The notes beneath the pieces were generated by a model, which was given only the letters and a program-made list of their open reading frames with translations, made no database searches and was not told the origin of the DNA. Below, piece after piece: positions 50,868 to 59,336 of a DNA stretch of 64,000 bases. The DNA is from Ornithinibacillus massiliensis (GTDB lineage Bacteria > Bacillota > Bacilli > Bacillales > Amphibacillaceae). How positions within the stretch are numbered: position 1 is the stretch's first letter; each line of letters opens with the position of its first letter. The stretch is from the NCBI RefSeq assembly GCF_018310345.1, contig NZ_JAGXBY010000004.1, positions 186,001 through 250,000 of the forward strand, written 5' to 3'. The position numbers and the translations under genes are program-made.

Positions 50868-51686
50868 ATGGCTGACATTTGGGCAAACCACGTTCTTGAT
50901 GATTATGAGTTGGATCCACTTGATGACAAAACCATAGATAAAGTAGAAAGAAAGTTGGGAGTCACATTCCCGGTTTCTTATATAAATCTACTTAGAGAGA
51001 AGAATGGAGGAGAGTTGAAATGTAATCGCTATCCGTATGTCTACGAACAAGATATTGATGAAGAGAACCCAGAGGAAAATGCTGACTTAACCATTGATTT
51101 CCTGCATGGTATCAGTACTAGGAAAAGTGAAGGTGTTTTAGAATCAATTTATCTCATCAAAGAGTGGGAGCTTCCAAAAGATATTGTTATTCTAAGTAGC
51201 AATGGTGGAGAAATATTTATTGCATTTGATTATCGTCAAACCAAAACGAGCCCTCCTATAATCTTAATTGATGCGGAGATGGAATTCGAGGATGTCATCG
51301 CCGCCAACTTTGACGAACTTCTAAACAAGTTATATGAAGATGAAGATGATGGATCAAATGACTTAACAGAGCTTGATAAATTCTACGACAGCTATACTTA
51401 TGAGGAAGCAGAAAAATTCTTCAAAACGGACAAAGTAGGGATAATACAAGAAGCATTGGAATATTTTTTCCGTCATGATGATGATTCAACCTGGTTACTT
51501 ACGAATATGGAGCAGTTAGTTCATTCGAAGAAGGCAGATTTTGCACCTCATGTTGTTGCGGAAGTCTTGTATAAGTTTATTGAGTCAAAATACGACACGG
51601 AGAGTTCTGAAAACAAGAAATTAGTAAGGCGTGTAATTGAGCAATTAGTAAAACACTCTGATCCAGTAATTCCAAAGGTATGCTAA
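50868..51686 (+). CDS. SMI1/KNR4 (SUKH-1) family protein, possible orphan immunity protein
   Basis: 272 residues. The N-terminal SUKH core (about 15-150) shows TIDKVERKLGVTFPVSYINLLREKNGG, the family start, and later LPKDIVILSSNGGEIFIAFDYR. The rest is an acidic helical tail (TYEEAEKFF...). SUKH proteins include many immunity proteins against polymorphic toxins, but no toxin gene is next to it. AGGTG precedes the ATG. After the stop TAA the other frame continues YAKKLQKLVDGKENKG, so the last ~16 residues may have been lost by a one-base frameshift just before codon VC. Confidence 0.82.
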   Translation: MADIWANHVLDDYELDPLDDKTIDKVERKLGVTFPVSYINLLREKNGGELKCNRYPYVYEQDIDEENPEENADLTIDFLHGISTRKSEGVLESIYLIKEWELPKDIVILSSNGGEIFIAFDYRQTKTSPPIILIDAEMEFEDVIAANFDELLNKLYEDEDDGSNDLTELDKFYDSYTYEEAEKFFKTDKVGIIQEALEYFFRHDDDSTWLLTNMEQLVHSKKADFAPHVVAEVLYKFIESKYDTESSENKKLVRRVIEQLVKHSDPVIPKVC

Positions 51687-51746
51687 AAAGCTACAAAAGT
51701 TAGTTGATGGTAAAGAGAATAAAGGGTAGGCATTTCCCTGTATTGT

Positions 51747-51775
51747 GCTACGGTAGATATTCAATCCACCGTAGC
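51747..51775. terminator. weak hairpin after the SUKH gene
   Basis: GCTACGGT / ACCGTAGC is a perfect 8-bp stem with a 13-nt loop, 60 bp after the SUKH stop, but without a U-tract on either strand. Confidence 0.35.
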
Positions 51776-51809
51776 AGAGTAGTTAAACCACAACTTTTAT
51801 AATACAAAT

Positions 51810-52265
51810 TTAACTTACGAAACTATCTAGAAATTTACTCGCCTCACCATTAAATTTCCACATTACCCCAAACTTATCAACTAGCATTCCAAAACTTGCT
51901 GACCATGGCGTAGAAGATATCGGCATGATCACAGTACCACCTTCTGAAAGCCCTTCAAAAAATCGTTTATTCATTTCTGGATCACCATCAATAATACTGA
52001 TTAAGACGGTATTCCCTTTTGTGATTTCGCCTATCCCAGCTTGCATAAAAGGCGGAACATCAGAAATCATCATAATATTCCCTAAAAACTCAATTCGAGA
52101 TTCCATAATCATGTTTTGTTCTTCTTCTGTTAATGGGGCATTTGGATCTTGACCAAAAGCACCAAATCTCACCATTTTTACATTTGTAGCTTGTAATGCG
52201 TTTTCATAAAAGGCTAACGCTTCTTCTGCTCTTCCATCAAATTGTAGATAAGATATTGCTTTCAT
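51810..52265 (-). CDS. VOC-superfamily PhnB/YjdN-like protein
   Basis: 151 residues beginning MKAISYLQFDGRAEEALAFYENAL, the PhnB-type glyoxalase/bleomycin-resistance fold. PADVPPF-like MISDVPPFMQAGIGEITKGNTVLISI and ending GMLVDKFGVMWKFNGEA are typical. The enzymatic role is unknown for most members. AAAAGGAGG lies 9 nt upstream. It is divergent from a WYL-domain regulator with a 77-bp shared spacer containing CGACA-N6-TGTCG, so it is probably that regulator's target. Confidence 0.85.
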   Translation of the reverse strand: MKAISYLQFDGRAEEALAFYENALQATNVKMVRFGAFGQDPNAPLTEEEQNMIMESRIEFLGNIMMISDVPPFMQAGIGEITKGNTVLISIIDGDPEMNKRFFEGLSEGGTVIMPISSTPWSASFGMLVDKFGVMWKFNGEASKFLDSFVS

Positions 52266-52306
52266 AACTTAATTCCTCCTTTTCATATTTGTAGTATAAT
52301 AGGCCA

Positions 52307-52322
52307 TAGGCGACAACTGTAT
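52307..52322. promoter_or_regulatory. small dyad between phnB-like gene and WYL regulator
   Basis: CGACAACTGTATGTCG has 5-bp inverted arms (CGACA / TGTCG) centred in the 77-bp divergent spacer; a possible regulator site. Confidence 0.4.
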
Positions 52323-52342
52323 GTCGTATATGGGAGGACAAT

Positions 52343-53251
52343 ATGAAAAAAATTGAGCGACTTATCTCGATAGTGATGATCTTGTTACAAAAAGAAGTTG
52401 TTTCGGCATCTGAATTCAGTCGACTTTTTAATGTAACTAGACGAACGATTCAACGTGATATGGAAGCATTAAGTTATGCAAACATCCCCATTTATGCGGA
52501 ATATGGTCCTGAAGGGGGATATGCGCTAATGGAAGAGTATAAATTCGATAAGCGATTACTAAATCACATGGATATTGAAAATATACTTATAGCTTTAGGC
52601 GGCTTAGAGGGACTGATTACCAATCAAGAGATTCATACGACTATTCAAAAAATCAGAGGAATGACCAGCGCAGATATTTCTCCACCACTTGATTTAACTT
52701 TCTATGATTGGCCGGGAAGAAGCCAAATCAACGAAGAAGTTTTATTTATTAGGCAAGCAATTGAGAACAATTGGTTATTAAAATTTGAATATGTGGATCA
52801 AGTAGGAAACAAATCGTACAGATTCGTAGAACCCTATAAGGTACATTTGAGAGAGATGCATTGGTATCTTTTTGGTTATAGTTTAGAACGGAAGGACTAT
52901 CGAATGTTTAAACTGACGAGGATAACAAATATCCAAAAAGACGGCTTTTTTACCCCAAGATCCGATAAGATATCTGAAGAAAAAAAACAACATAATGAAC
53001 AACAAAGTTTGGTTACTGTACAACTATCGATAGATGTTGCTGTAAGAGATCAATTTATTGAGAGATACGGAAAAAATTCCGTTACAAAAGTGACTCCAAG
53101 AACCTACCATGTGACAATTGAATTGCCAGAGAATCAATTTTCCTACCAATTTTTAGCTGGCTTCGGTAATAAAGTTAAAATTTTAAAGCCAAAAAATTTT
53201 ATCACAAAATATTTATTCTTTCTGGAGCAAGCAGTGAAGCTCTACAAATAG
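52343..53251 (+). CDS. HTH-WYL transcriptional regulator (YafY/YobV type)
   Basis: 302 residues. The N-terminal winged HTH (about 1-60: RLISIVMILLQKEVVSASEFSRLFNVTRRTIQRDMEALSYANIPIYAEYGPEGGY) is followed by a WYL domain (about 135-215, with EPYKVHLREMHWYLFGYSLERKDYRMFKLTRI) and a WCX-type C-terminus. WYL domains bind nucleic acid or small ligands. GGGAGG precedes the ATG. It is divergent from the PhnB-like gene. Confidence 0.9.
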   Translation: MKKIERLISIVMILLQKEVVSASEFSRLFNVTRRTIQRDMEALSYANIPIYAEYGPEGGYALMEEYKFDKRLLNHMDIENILIALGGLEGLITNQEIHTTIQKIRGMTSADISPPLDLTFYDWPGRSQINEEVLFIRQAIENNWLLKFEYVDQVGNKSYRFVEPYKVHLREMHWYLFGYSLERKDYRMFKLTRITNIQKDGFFTPRSDKISEEKKQHNEQQSLVTVQLSIDVAVRDQFIERYGKNSVTKVTPRTYHVTIELPENQFSYQFLAGFGNKVKILKPKNFITKYLFFLEQAVKLYK

Positions 53252-53294
53252 AATTTTCAGTGTTTAGCTTTGATTTAGTATACGATGGATATCA

Positions 53295-53328
53295 TAAAAA
53301 AACCTCTGTTCCTATTTTAGAACAGAGG
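53295..53328 (-). terminator. hairpin terminator at the end of the yebE unit
   Basis: CCTCTGTTC (53303-53311) and its exact complement (53320-53328), with an 8-nt loop, are followed on the minus strand by seven T. It starts 14 bp after the stop of the candidate 39-aa frame and could also serve the WYL gene on the plus strand. Confidence 0.8.
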
Positions 53329-53342
53329 GTGAAAAGTATTAT

Positions 53343-53462
53343 TTATCTTTCAAATTGAGATTTATCAACTATCATGTTACTGGACACTATATCTTTACTA
53401 AAACAAGGATCTGAATTGAAAAACTCGATCACGAAATAATAAGTAATCCATTCCTTTCCCAC
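53343..53462 (-). CDS. possible 39-aa protein downstream of the UPF0316 gene
   Basis: GTG at 53460-53462 opens a 39-codon frame: MGKEWITYYFVIEFFNSDPC, then FSKDIVSSNMIVDKSQFER. It lies 49 bp after the UPF0316 gene and ends just before a strong terminator, which argues for a transcribed unit. The ribosome site is poor (AAGG at 10 nt) and I know no homologue. B. subtilis has a small gene (yebG) here, but this sequence does not show its motif. It may be a remnant. Confidence 0.3.
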   Translation of the reverse strand: MGKEWITYYFVIEFFNSDPCFSKDIVSSNMIVDKSQFER

Positions 53463-53511
53463 CTTCGCTATGCCTTATCACCATGTTAACAATATTCTTC
53501 CCATTAGTTCC

Positions 53512-54114
53512 TTAAGACATCTCATCAAAACTTTTTGTTGTATTCTCAATTTCAGGATTCGTTTTTTTCTTCGGATTGAGTAAACGTCCTTTTCGAACTT
53601 GTTTTACCCAGAATCCGCCATGAATTTGCTTCGGTTCATAGGAAATGATAAAGGCTTTCGGATCTATGGTTTTAATTTCTTCATATAATCGTAGTTCGTA
53701 TTTTCTTGGTGTTAATATTTGCATAGATAGCCGGTCTCCATCCATTCCATAAGCAGACCAACTGGTTACACCATACCCCTTTTCCCTTAATCTACGGGTA
53801 AAGTTTAAATCAGGATTACCAGAGATAACATTTACAGTAATATATCCAAGTGCAAGCTTTTCTTCAATAATGGAACCAACAACTACCCCGATTCCATAAC
53901 CAAGAGCATAAGCTAGTACGTTTTGTATCTCGTTCAAATTATCTAATACAAGACCTAGCCCAAATATGTAGACAACAATTTCAAACATACTAACAAAGCC
54001 TGCCACATAGCGGCGTCCTTTTAATGTTAAAATCATACGAATGGTAAACATGGAAACATACACGATATTAATAATCAGAATGATAGCAACCATGATTAGA
54101 GCATTTTCCAGCAA
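53512..54114 (-). CDS. UPF0316 (DUF2179/DUF5698) membrane protein, YebE-like
   Basis: About 200 residues. Three N-terminal spans ([73 protein letters not shown]) are followed by a cytoplasmic DUF2179 domain (YITVNVISG...[29 protein letters not shown]) and a basic tail. Function is unknown. The first ATG (54120) is only 2 nt from AGGAGG, whereas TTG 54114 is 8 nt away, so TTG is preferred. Its place between the purine operon and pbuG matches yebE in B. subtilis. Confidence 0.88.
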   Translation of the reverse strand: MLENALIMVAIILIINIVYVSMFTIRMILTLKGRRYVAGFVSMFEIVVYIFGLGLVLDNLNEIQNVLAYALGYGIGVVVGSIIEEKLALGYITVNVISGNPDLNFTRRLREKGYGVTSWSAYGMDGDRLSMQILTPRKYELRLYEEIKTIDPKAFIISYEPKQIHGGFWVKQVRKGRLLNPKKKTNPEIENTTKSFDEMS

Positions 54115-54215
54115 TAACATAACCTCCTATTTTCTTAAACTCCTAAGGGCATACACCCATTTTTTAGACTTTGCATATAGTATAACTATCATACTGCAAA
54201 AAATGAGGTGTTGTC

Positions 54216-54650
54216 ATGGATCCATTTCAGCAAATGTCTGATTGGAAACGGAATTTAGATCACTTCTTTGGCGAGCAATTTTGGAATCAGTTTGAAGGGA
54301 TCCTTAAACCAACCATTCCCCAAATCAATATTTACCAAACGGACAATGAAATATTATGTATTGCAAGCATACCAGGATTAACGGATTTGGATAAAGTAGA
54401 TATTTATGTAGACCATACAACGTTAGATTTACGTGGAACGATAGATATCGGTTTTAGTGCCGGTACAGTAGTGAAAGAGGAGATATTACAAGGTGTGTTC
54501 GACCGCAAGCTTTCCTTACCATTCCCAGTTCGCTCGGATAAAATCAAAGCAACCTATCATAATGGATTACTATATATTCAATTGCATCGGTTAATTTCTG
54601 ATTCTAGTAAGAAGAATCGTGTTAAGGTTGAGTTATTAGAGGAAAACTAA
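54216..54650 (+). CDS. small heat shock protein, Hsp20/alpha-crystallin family
   Basis: 144 residues, an ATP-independent holdase chaperone type. The alpha-crystallin domain spans about 35-140: PQINIYQTDNEILCIASIPGLTDLDKVDIYVDHTTLDLRG, then the loop and ATYHNGLLYIQLHRL, the GLL-type signature near the end. The N-terminal arm (DPFQQMSDWKRNLDHFFGEQFW) is short and amphipathic. It resembles spore-coat related CotP/YocM-type small Hsps in size. GAGGTG precedes the ATG. A bidirectional terminator follows. Confidence 0.88.
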   Translation: MDPFQQMSDWKRNLDHFFGEQFWNQFEGILKPTIPQINIYQTDNEILCIASIPGLTDLDKVDIYVDHTTLDLRGTIDIGFSAGTVVKEEILQGVFDRKLSLPFPVRSDKIKATYHNGLLYIQLHRLISDSSKKNRVKVELLEEN

Positions 54651-54696
54651 TGATAAGAACAGAAAATTACCTGAATGGTATTCTAATCTACACAAT

Positions 54697-54729
54697 AAAA
54701 GCTCCGGCGATATTTATTCCGGAGCTTTT
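54697..54729. terminator. bidirectional terminator between hsp20 and the MFS gene
   Basis: AAAAGCTCCGG (54697-54707) and its exact complement (54719-54729) with an 11-nt loop; A-rich on the left and T-rich on the right, so it can serve both converging genes. Confidence 0.88.
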
Positions 54730-54779
54730 ATATAGCCAAATACCATATTTCAGTTACTTAGGTATAGATTACTGTTTAA

Positions 54780-55964
54780 TTAACCAGCTTCCGTAACTAC
54801 TTTCTTAGCAGGTTGTTTCCAAAACAGCGATAATATGATTCCCATAGCTATTATTGCTGTAGCAAAGAAGTATGGATAATTAATATCTATATCAAATAAC
54901 ACGCCACCCACTATTGGACCAAATATGTTTCCTAAGCTTGTAAACATGGAGTTCATTCCCCCAACAAATCCCTGCTCCCTACCAGCTATATTAGAAAGGT
55001 AGGAAGTAATCGCTGGACGGAATAAATCAAACCCTACAAATACAATAAAGGTTACGAGTAATATAGATAGATATGATTGGACAACCGTCATCATATAAAC
55101 GAGTACTGCTGATAATAATAAACTATATTGAATTAACCTAATTTCCCCTAATAACTTGGTAAGCCTATCAAATAATAAGACTTGGGAGATAGCACCAAAT
55201 ATTGCTCCACCGGTGATGACAATCGCAATATCTGTTGGCGTGAATTGAAACTTATGATCGACAAATAAGCTAAAAAATGACTCGAAAGCTGCAAGTCCGA
55301 ACGAGGTAATAAAAATTAGTACAAACGAAATCAAATACATTGGCACAAACAATCGCTTGAAGCCAACTTTTTGTTGCGCATCCTGTTCCTCATCCTCATG
55401 TTCTGCTGCACGTTCAGGCTCAGTTAATAAGATAATCGATAGAATAGCTGCAAAGCTACCTAGCCCACCAGCAAAGAAAAACGGTACTCGAGTTCCGAAG
55501 TCTGCAAGGAAACCACCGATCCCAGGACCAATAATAAATCCAGTACTAATTGCAGCAGACATATATCCCAGCGCTTTAGGACGAGTTTCCCTCGTCGTGA
55601 TATCAACGATAAAGGCTGTAACAGCTGGCATAATAAACGCCGCACTAATACCACCTAGAATACGCGATATGAATAAGGTTTCGATTTCTTTCCCAATACC
55701 AAATAAAAATTCCGAAAAACCAAAAATAAATAACCCAATAACAATCATTATCTTTCTGCCAAACTTATCGACAGCCTTACCTGCTAATGGTGAAGCGATT
55801 AATTGGGCAATCGCAAATGCTGCAGTTAAATAGCCTACTGTCTTTCCCGTAATACCTAGTTCATTCATTAATGTCGGTAATACCGGAATAACCAAACCAA
55901 TTCCTAAAAAGGCAATAAATAAGTTCAGTAGTAATAACCATAAGGTGACTTTATTTGTACGCAT
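54780..55964 (-). CDS. bmr: MFS multidrug efflux transporter, Bmr-like
   Basis: 394 residues, 12 spans, DHA1 family. LLNLFIAFLGIGLVIPVLPTLMNELGI and GKAVDKFGRKIMIVIGLFIFGFSEFLFGIGK (motif A) closely match B. subtilis Bmr as I recall it. LGYMSAAISTGFIIGPGIGGFLAD is antiporter motif C. The C-half (GREQGFVGGMNSMFTSLGNIFGPIVGG) is also nearly the Bmr text. It would exchange cationic drugs for protons. It is divergent from a MerR-type activator. The name bmr is by recalled similarity; Blt is the main alternative. Confidence 0.85.
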   Translation of the reverse strand: MRTNKVTLWLLLLNLFIAFLGIGLVIPVLPTLMNELGITGKTVGYLTAAFAIAQLIASPLAGKAVDKFGRKIMIVIGLFIFGFSEFLFGIGKEIETLFISRILGGISAAFIMPAVTAFIVDITTRETRPKALGYMSAAISTGFIIGPGIGGFLADFGTRVPFFFAGGLGSFAAILSIILLTEPERAAEHEDEEQDAQQKVGFKRLFVPMYLISFVLIFITSFGLAAFESFFSLFVDHKFQFTPTDIAIVITGGAIFGAISQVLLFDRLTKLLGEIRLIQYSLLLSAVLVYMMTVVQSYLSILLVTFIVFVGFDLFRPAITSYLSNIAGREQGFVGGMNSMFTSLGNIFGPIVGGVLFDIDINYPYFFATAIIAMGIILSLFWKQPAKKVVTEAG

Positions 55965-56042
55965 ATTCTCATTCTCCCTAACCTTTACTTTATATTCATA
56001 AACATATAGATAATTTTCTATTTACAACTTATTATCCTAATG

Positions 56043-56059
56043 TATATAGTAACTATATA
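56043..56059. promoter_or_regulatory. palindrome in the divergent bmr/merR promoter region
   Basis: TATATAGTAACTATATA is a 17-bp palindrome (TATATAGT-A-ACTATATA) in the 116-bp spacer, just before the regulator start. MerR proteins bind such dyads within long-spacer promoters, so this is a candidate operator. Confidence 0.5.
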
Positions 56060-56080
56060 GTCAAGATGGAGATGATCAAA

Positions 56081-56908
56081 TTGAGCAAAAAAGAGAAATA
56101 TTTAACTTCCGGTGAGTTTGCCCAGCTTTGTAAAGTAAACAAGCAAACCCTGTTTTACTACGATCAAATTGGCCTGCTATCACCCATTATTAAAAACGAA
56201 AAAGGATATCGTTTTTATTCTATTCATCAAATAGAGCTCTTTAATGTGATTGATTTGTTAAAGGATCTAGACATGTCCTTGAAAGACATTCAACACTACA
56301 TGAATAATAAATCTCCAGAGAGATTTTTAGAACTAATGCATCAAAAGAAAGAAGAAATCGTCATCAAACGCCAAGAAATAGAAATGAAGGAGAAGCTAAT
56401 CGATGCAAAAATAGAATTAATGGAAGATGCCGCCCAGACCGATTTTGATCAAATCACGTTAACACAATTGCCAGAAGCGACACTTTATTTAAGTAGAAAT
56501 ATTGAAAACATCTCAAATGATGAATTTGTTAAGGTCGTTTCCGATTTTATTGACGAGTTATACATATCCAAACTAGATTCAGGATATCCAATTGGGGTTA
56601 TTACGAAAAGAGAGCATATTTTAAAAGGGGAATATACAAATTATAGTTATTTGTATATGGAGCAACCCACACCAAAGCAAGGTTATCCGTACTTTCAAGC
56701 AGTTAAGGGATATTTCTTAAGTGGCTATCATATCGGGGGAGTCGCAACTGTTAACCAAACCTATAAACGATTCTTTAAAGAAATGGACAGATTAAATCTA
56801 GTCTTGGGAGAATATGTTTTTGAAGAATTCGTATATGATTCCATTGTAAAAAATAACGAGGAAGAATACGTCACTAAAATTATGCTACATGTTTATAAGA
56901 AGGATTGA
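56081..56908 (+). CDS. MerR-family transcriptional regulator (multidrug-responsive type)
   Basis: 275 residues. The MerR winged HTH is at about 10-80 (SGEFAQLCKVNKQTLFYYDQIGLLSPIIKNEKGYRFYSIHQIELFNVIDLLKDLDMSLKDIQHYM), then a coiled-coil linker, then a GyrI-like ligand-binding domain (about 125-275) as in BmrR/BltR. The ATG at 56066 has no ribosome site and abuts the palindrome; GGAG lies 9 nt before TTG 56081, so TTG is preferred (56066 remains possible). It is divergent from the Bmr-like exporter and is its likely activator. Confidence 0.88.
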   Translation: MSKKEKYLTSGEFAQLCKVNKQTLFYYDQIGLLSPIIKNEKGYRFYSIHQIELFNVIDLLKDLDMSLKDIQHYMNNKSPERFLELMHQKKEEIVIKRQEIEMKEKLIDAKIELMEDAAQTDFDQITLTQLPEATLYLSRNIENISNDEFVKVVSDFIDELYISKLDSGYPIGVITKREHILKGEYTNYSYLYMEQPTPKQGYPYFQAVKGYFLSGYHIGGVATVNQTYKRFFKEMDRLNLVLGEYVFEEFVYDSIVKNNEEEYVTKIMLHVYKKD

Positions 56909-57191
56909 TTTCCACTATAACTATAGTTACATAGAATTCCTTCTAACCTTTTCATATTAAATCCAAAACCGATTTAAATCTTAATTGAATAGTTAGGAAT
57001 TCACTTTGATTTTAAAAGCTCTCTCCAAATAGCATAATGCCTGGTGCTTTTGAATAGAGTGAATTGTAATAAATAAACATTACACTTAAATAATTCCAAA
57101 TAAGTCAAAATCTTATGATATTATATTATTGAAGGTTATCTAACCCTAACTGATGTAGTCTGTTTAAATTAATGAAGCTTAAGGAAGGAAA

Positions 57192-58535
57192 GTGGTATCG
57201 GTGAATGTATTAGAAATATTGTATTCCATTTCCGTTGTACTTACTGTTATTCTCTGGGGCAAGAAAAAAAACCTTTTATTGCTGCTAGTTATGGCACAAT
57301 GGATACTCCTATTAACACAAGTTTGGGTAAACGGATGGCGCCTGCCAATGGTACTACTGTATTTAATTACACTTTTTCTTACATTCCGATTAACATTCAA
57401 CGTTTCAAGAACAAAGAAACAAACGGTAGCCAAAAGAACTTTAATTACCGTCTTCCTTCTATTCGCCCTTGCTCTGCCCGGATATTTATTTCCTTGGTTC
57501 ACGGTAAAAGAACCAACCGGACCATATCAGGTGGGAACAAAGACGTTTGAGGTTGTGGATAATAGCCGTGTTGACCAATGGGCAGAAGGAGACGAACCGA
57601 GAAGAATTATGGTCCAATTATGGTATCCGACAGAAGATGTTAAACATTCACCTAAAGCAAAGTACCATGAACACCCTTCCCTATTCATGGAAGAATTCGC
57701 CGAATTAAATGGAATACCAGGTTTTCTCTTACAATCTTTCGTCAAACAAAAGGTTCCAGCTTATAATCATGCCACTCTGTTAAATCAAGAAAATCCATAT
57801 CCCATTATCTTTTTCTCTCACGGATTTGGTAGTAACCGAAGCCAGAACCATTTCCAAGTGTTAGAGCTTGCCAGTCAAGGATACATAGTTGTAGGAATAG
57901 ACCATACTTATTTTTCTCCAGGAACTGTTTTCTCCAATGGAGACCGACCTGGATTAGCTGATATTGAATTTACTGGTGATGATGACCTTTTAAATGATTA
58001 TTTATATGAATGGAGTAAAGATGCGCAAAGTGTTCTCAACTGGGTGGAAAATGTTAATGATGGAGAAATTCATGATGAAGTCTGGTTAGAACAAGCCAAA
58101 GGGCAAATCGATTTAAGTAAAGTTGGATACTTGGGCCATTCATTTGGCGGAGCTACTGCTAGTCATACTTTAGCAGTGGATAACCGATTCCATGCAGGAA
58201 TAAATATGGATGGGTTTCCCTACGGAGACGCACATGAGTTAGGGGTTAAACAACCATTTTTAACTCTAATAGGTGACGATTCCCTAACTGCAGATTACAT
58301 CGATGATGAGGACTATTTAGCTGAATTTTATCGAAGAATAGAGTCAATTAGCGGCTCTGACAACGTAATTCCATTTAAAGATGCGCTTCATCTAGACTTT
58401 AGTGATTTCCCTCTACTTTCACCAGTTACAAAATGGATAGGTATGACAGGAAACCTATCTACCAAAGAACTACACAACACAATAAATAATATTACTTTAG
58501 AATTCTTTAATACCCATCTTAATGTTTCTAATTAA
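57192..58535 (+). CDS. membrane-anchored alpha/beta hydrolase (PAF-acetylhydrolase/dienelactone type)
   Basis: 447 residues. Four N-terminal spans (about 4-20, 24-42, 48-66, 82-102) are followed by a catalytic domain (about 120-440). RRIMVQLWYPTED and YPIIFFSHGFGSNRSQNHFQVLELASQGYIVVGIDH are the PAF-AH-like start and oxyanion loop. GHSFGGAT holds the nucleophile Ser317, and HLDFSDFPLLSP carries the catalytic His. The substrate is unknown; a lipid or ester at the membrane is likely. The start is GTG with AAGGAAGG close by; a second GTG nine bases on is an alternative. A long hairpin overlaps the stop codon. Confidence 0.83.
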   Translation: MVSVNVLEILYSISVVLTVILWGKKKNLLLLLVMAQWILLLTQVWVNGWRLPMVLLYLITLFLTFRLTFNVSRTKKQTVAKRTLITVFLLFALALPGYLFPWFTVKEPTGPYQVGTKTFEVVDNSRVDQWAEGDEPRRIMVQLWYPTEDVKHSPKAKYHEHPSLFMEEFAELNGIPGFLLQSFVKQKVPAYNHATLLNQENPYPIIFFSHGFGSNRSQNHFQVLELASQGYIVVGIDHTYFSPGTVFSNGDRPGLADIEFTGDDDLLNDYLYEWSKDAQSVLNWVENVNDGEIHDEVWLEQAKGQIDLSKVGYLGHSFGGATASHTLAVDNRFHAGINMDGFPYGDAHELGVKQPFLTLIGDDSLTADYIDDEDYLAEFYRRIESISGSDNVIPFKDALHLDFSDFPLLSPVTKWIGMTGNLSTKELHNTINNITLEFFNTHLNVSN

Positions 58536-58544
58536 GATGGGTAT
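58510..58544 (+). terminator. 14-bp perfect hairpin overlapping the hydrolase stop codon
   Basis: ATACCCATCTTAAT (58510-58523) and its exact complement (58531-58544) with a 7-nt loop; the stop codon TAA (58533-58535) is inside the right arm. The following U-tract is weak, so it may stabilise the mRNA end rather than terminate. Confidence 0.6.
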
Positions 58545-58704
58545 CTCCATAATACCTCTAATATTTTATTGCCATATTAATTTCTGGAATTTTTCTTTAG
58601 GATAGTTTTCCTAGATATGATATAGTTTTATATAATCTTATTCTTAGTTCAATATGATGTAGCCTGTCTACATCGTCTATAGCACAATGTGGGGGATATA
58701 TAAT

Positions 58705-59229
58705 ATGACAACATTAAAGAAAGCAACATTTGCTGGCGGCTGCTTCTGGTGTATGGTAAAACCTTTCGATCAGTGGGACGGAGTGCATGCTGTTGTTTCT
58801 GGTTATACTGGTGGCCATGTAGAAAACCCAACGTATGAGGAAGTAAAGACGGGTACTACTGGTCATTACGAAGCGGTTGAAATTACGTTTGATCCAAGTA
58901 TTATTTCCTATAATGAAATATTAGAGGTTTACTGGCGCCAAATTGATCCAACCGATGCCGGTGGTCAGTTCCAAGATCGTGGAGAACAATATCGCACTGC
59001 TATCTTCTATCATGATGAAGAGCAGAAAGCACAAGCAGAAGCTTCTAAACAAGCATTAGCGGAAAGTGGCCGATTCCAAAAGCCAATTGTAACAGAGATT
59101 CTACCAGCTGTTACATTCTATCCAGCGGAAGATTATCATCAAGATTTCTATAAAAAAAGCGAAAAAGAATATAAAGAAGATCGGGCCAAATCAGGCCGTG
59201 ATGAGTTTATCGAAGAGAATTGGAAGTAA
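58705..59229 (+). CDS. msrA: peptide-methionine (S)-S-oxide reductase
   Basis: Repairs oxidised methionine in proteins and free Met-S-sulfoxide. The 174-residue product starts [20 protein letters not shown]; catalytic Cys13 is in GGCFWC with a second cysteine at 16. [16 protein letters not shown] and [26 protein letters not shown] complete the MsrA core. The frame is open to 58687, but GGGGG lies 9 nt before ATG 58705, which gives the family start. No MsrB is fused or adjacent. It ends at a clear terminator. Confidence 0.95.
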   Translation: MTTLKKATFAGGCFWCMVKPFDQWDGVHAVVSGYTGGHVENPTYEEVKTGTTGHYEAVEITFDPSIISYNEILEVYWRQIDPTDAGGQFQDRGEQYRTAIFYHDEEQKAQAEASKQALAESGRFQKPIVTEILPAVTFYPAEDYHQDFYKKSEKEYKEDRAKSGRDEFIEENWK

Positions 59230-59238
59230 GATTAATTA

Positions 59239-59264
59239 GCATCCGTCATGACGGGTGCTTTTTC
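59239..59264 (+). terminator. terminator of msrA
   Basis: GCATCCGT (59239-59246) and ACGGGTGC (59251-59258) form an 8-bp stem with one G-U and a 4-nt loop, followed by TTTTTC, 10 bp after the stop. Confidence 0.85.
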
Positions 59265-59276
59265 TATTTTAATAGA

Positions 59277-59310
59277 TAAAAAACTGGCCGCCCATTAATC
59301 GACGACCAGT
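59277..59310 (-). terminator. terminator of pbuG
   Basis: On the minus strand a 10-bp stem with two G-U pairs (arms 59301-59310 and 59283-59292) is followed by TTTTTTATC, 27 bp after the pbuG stop. Confidence 0.85.
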
Positions 59311-59336
59311 AATTTATAATTGGTTTAAGTTAACTC

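Noticed and set aside
57179..57502. 107-codon minus-strand ORF opposite the hydrolase
   Set aside because: Antisense shadow of the N-terminal membrane helices of the hydrolase.
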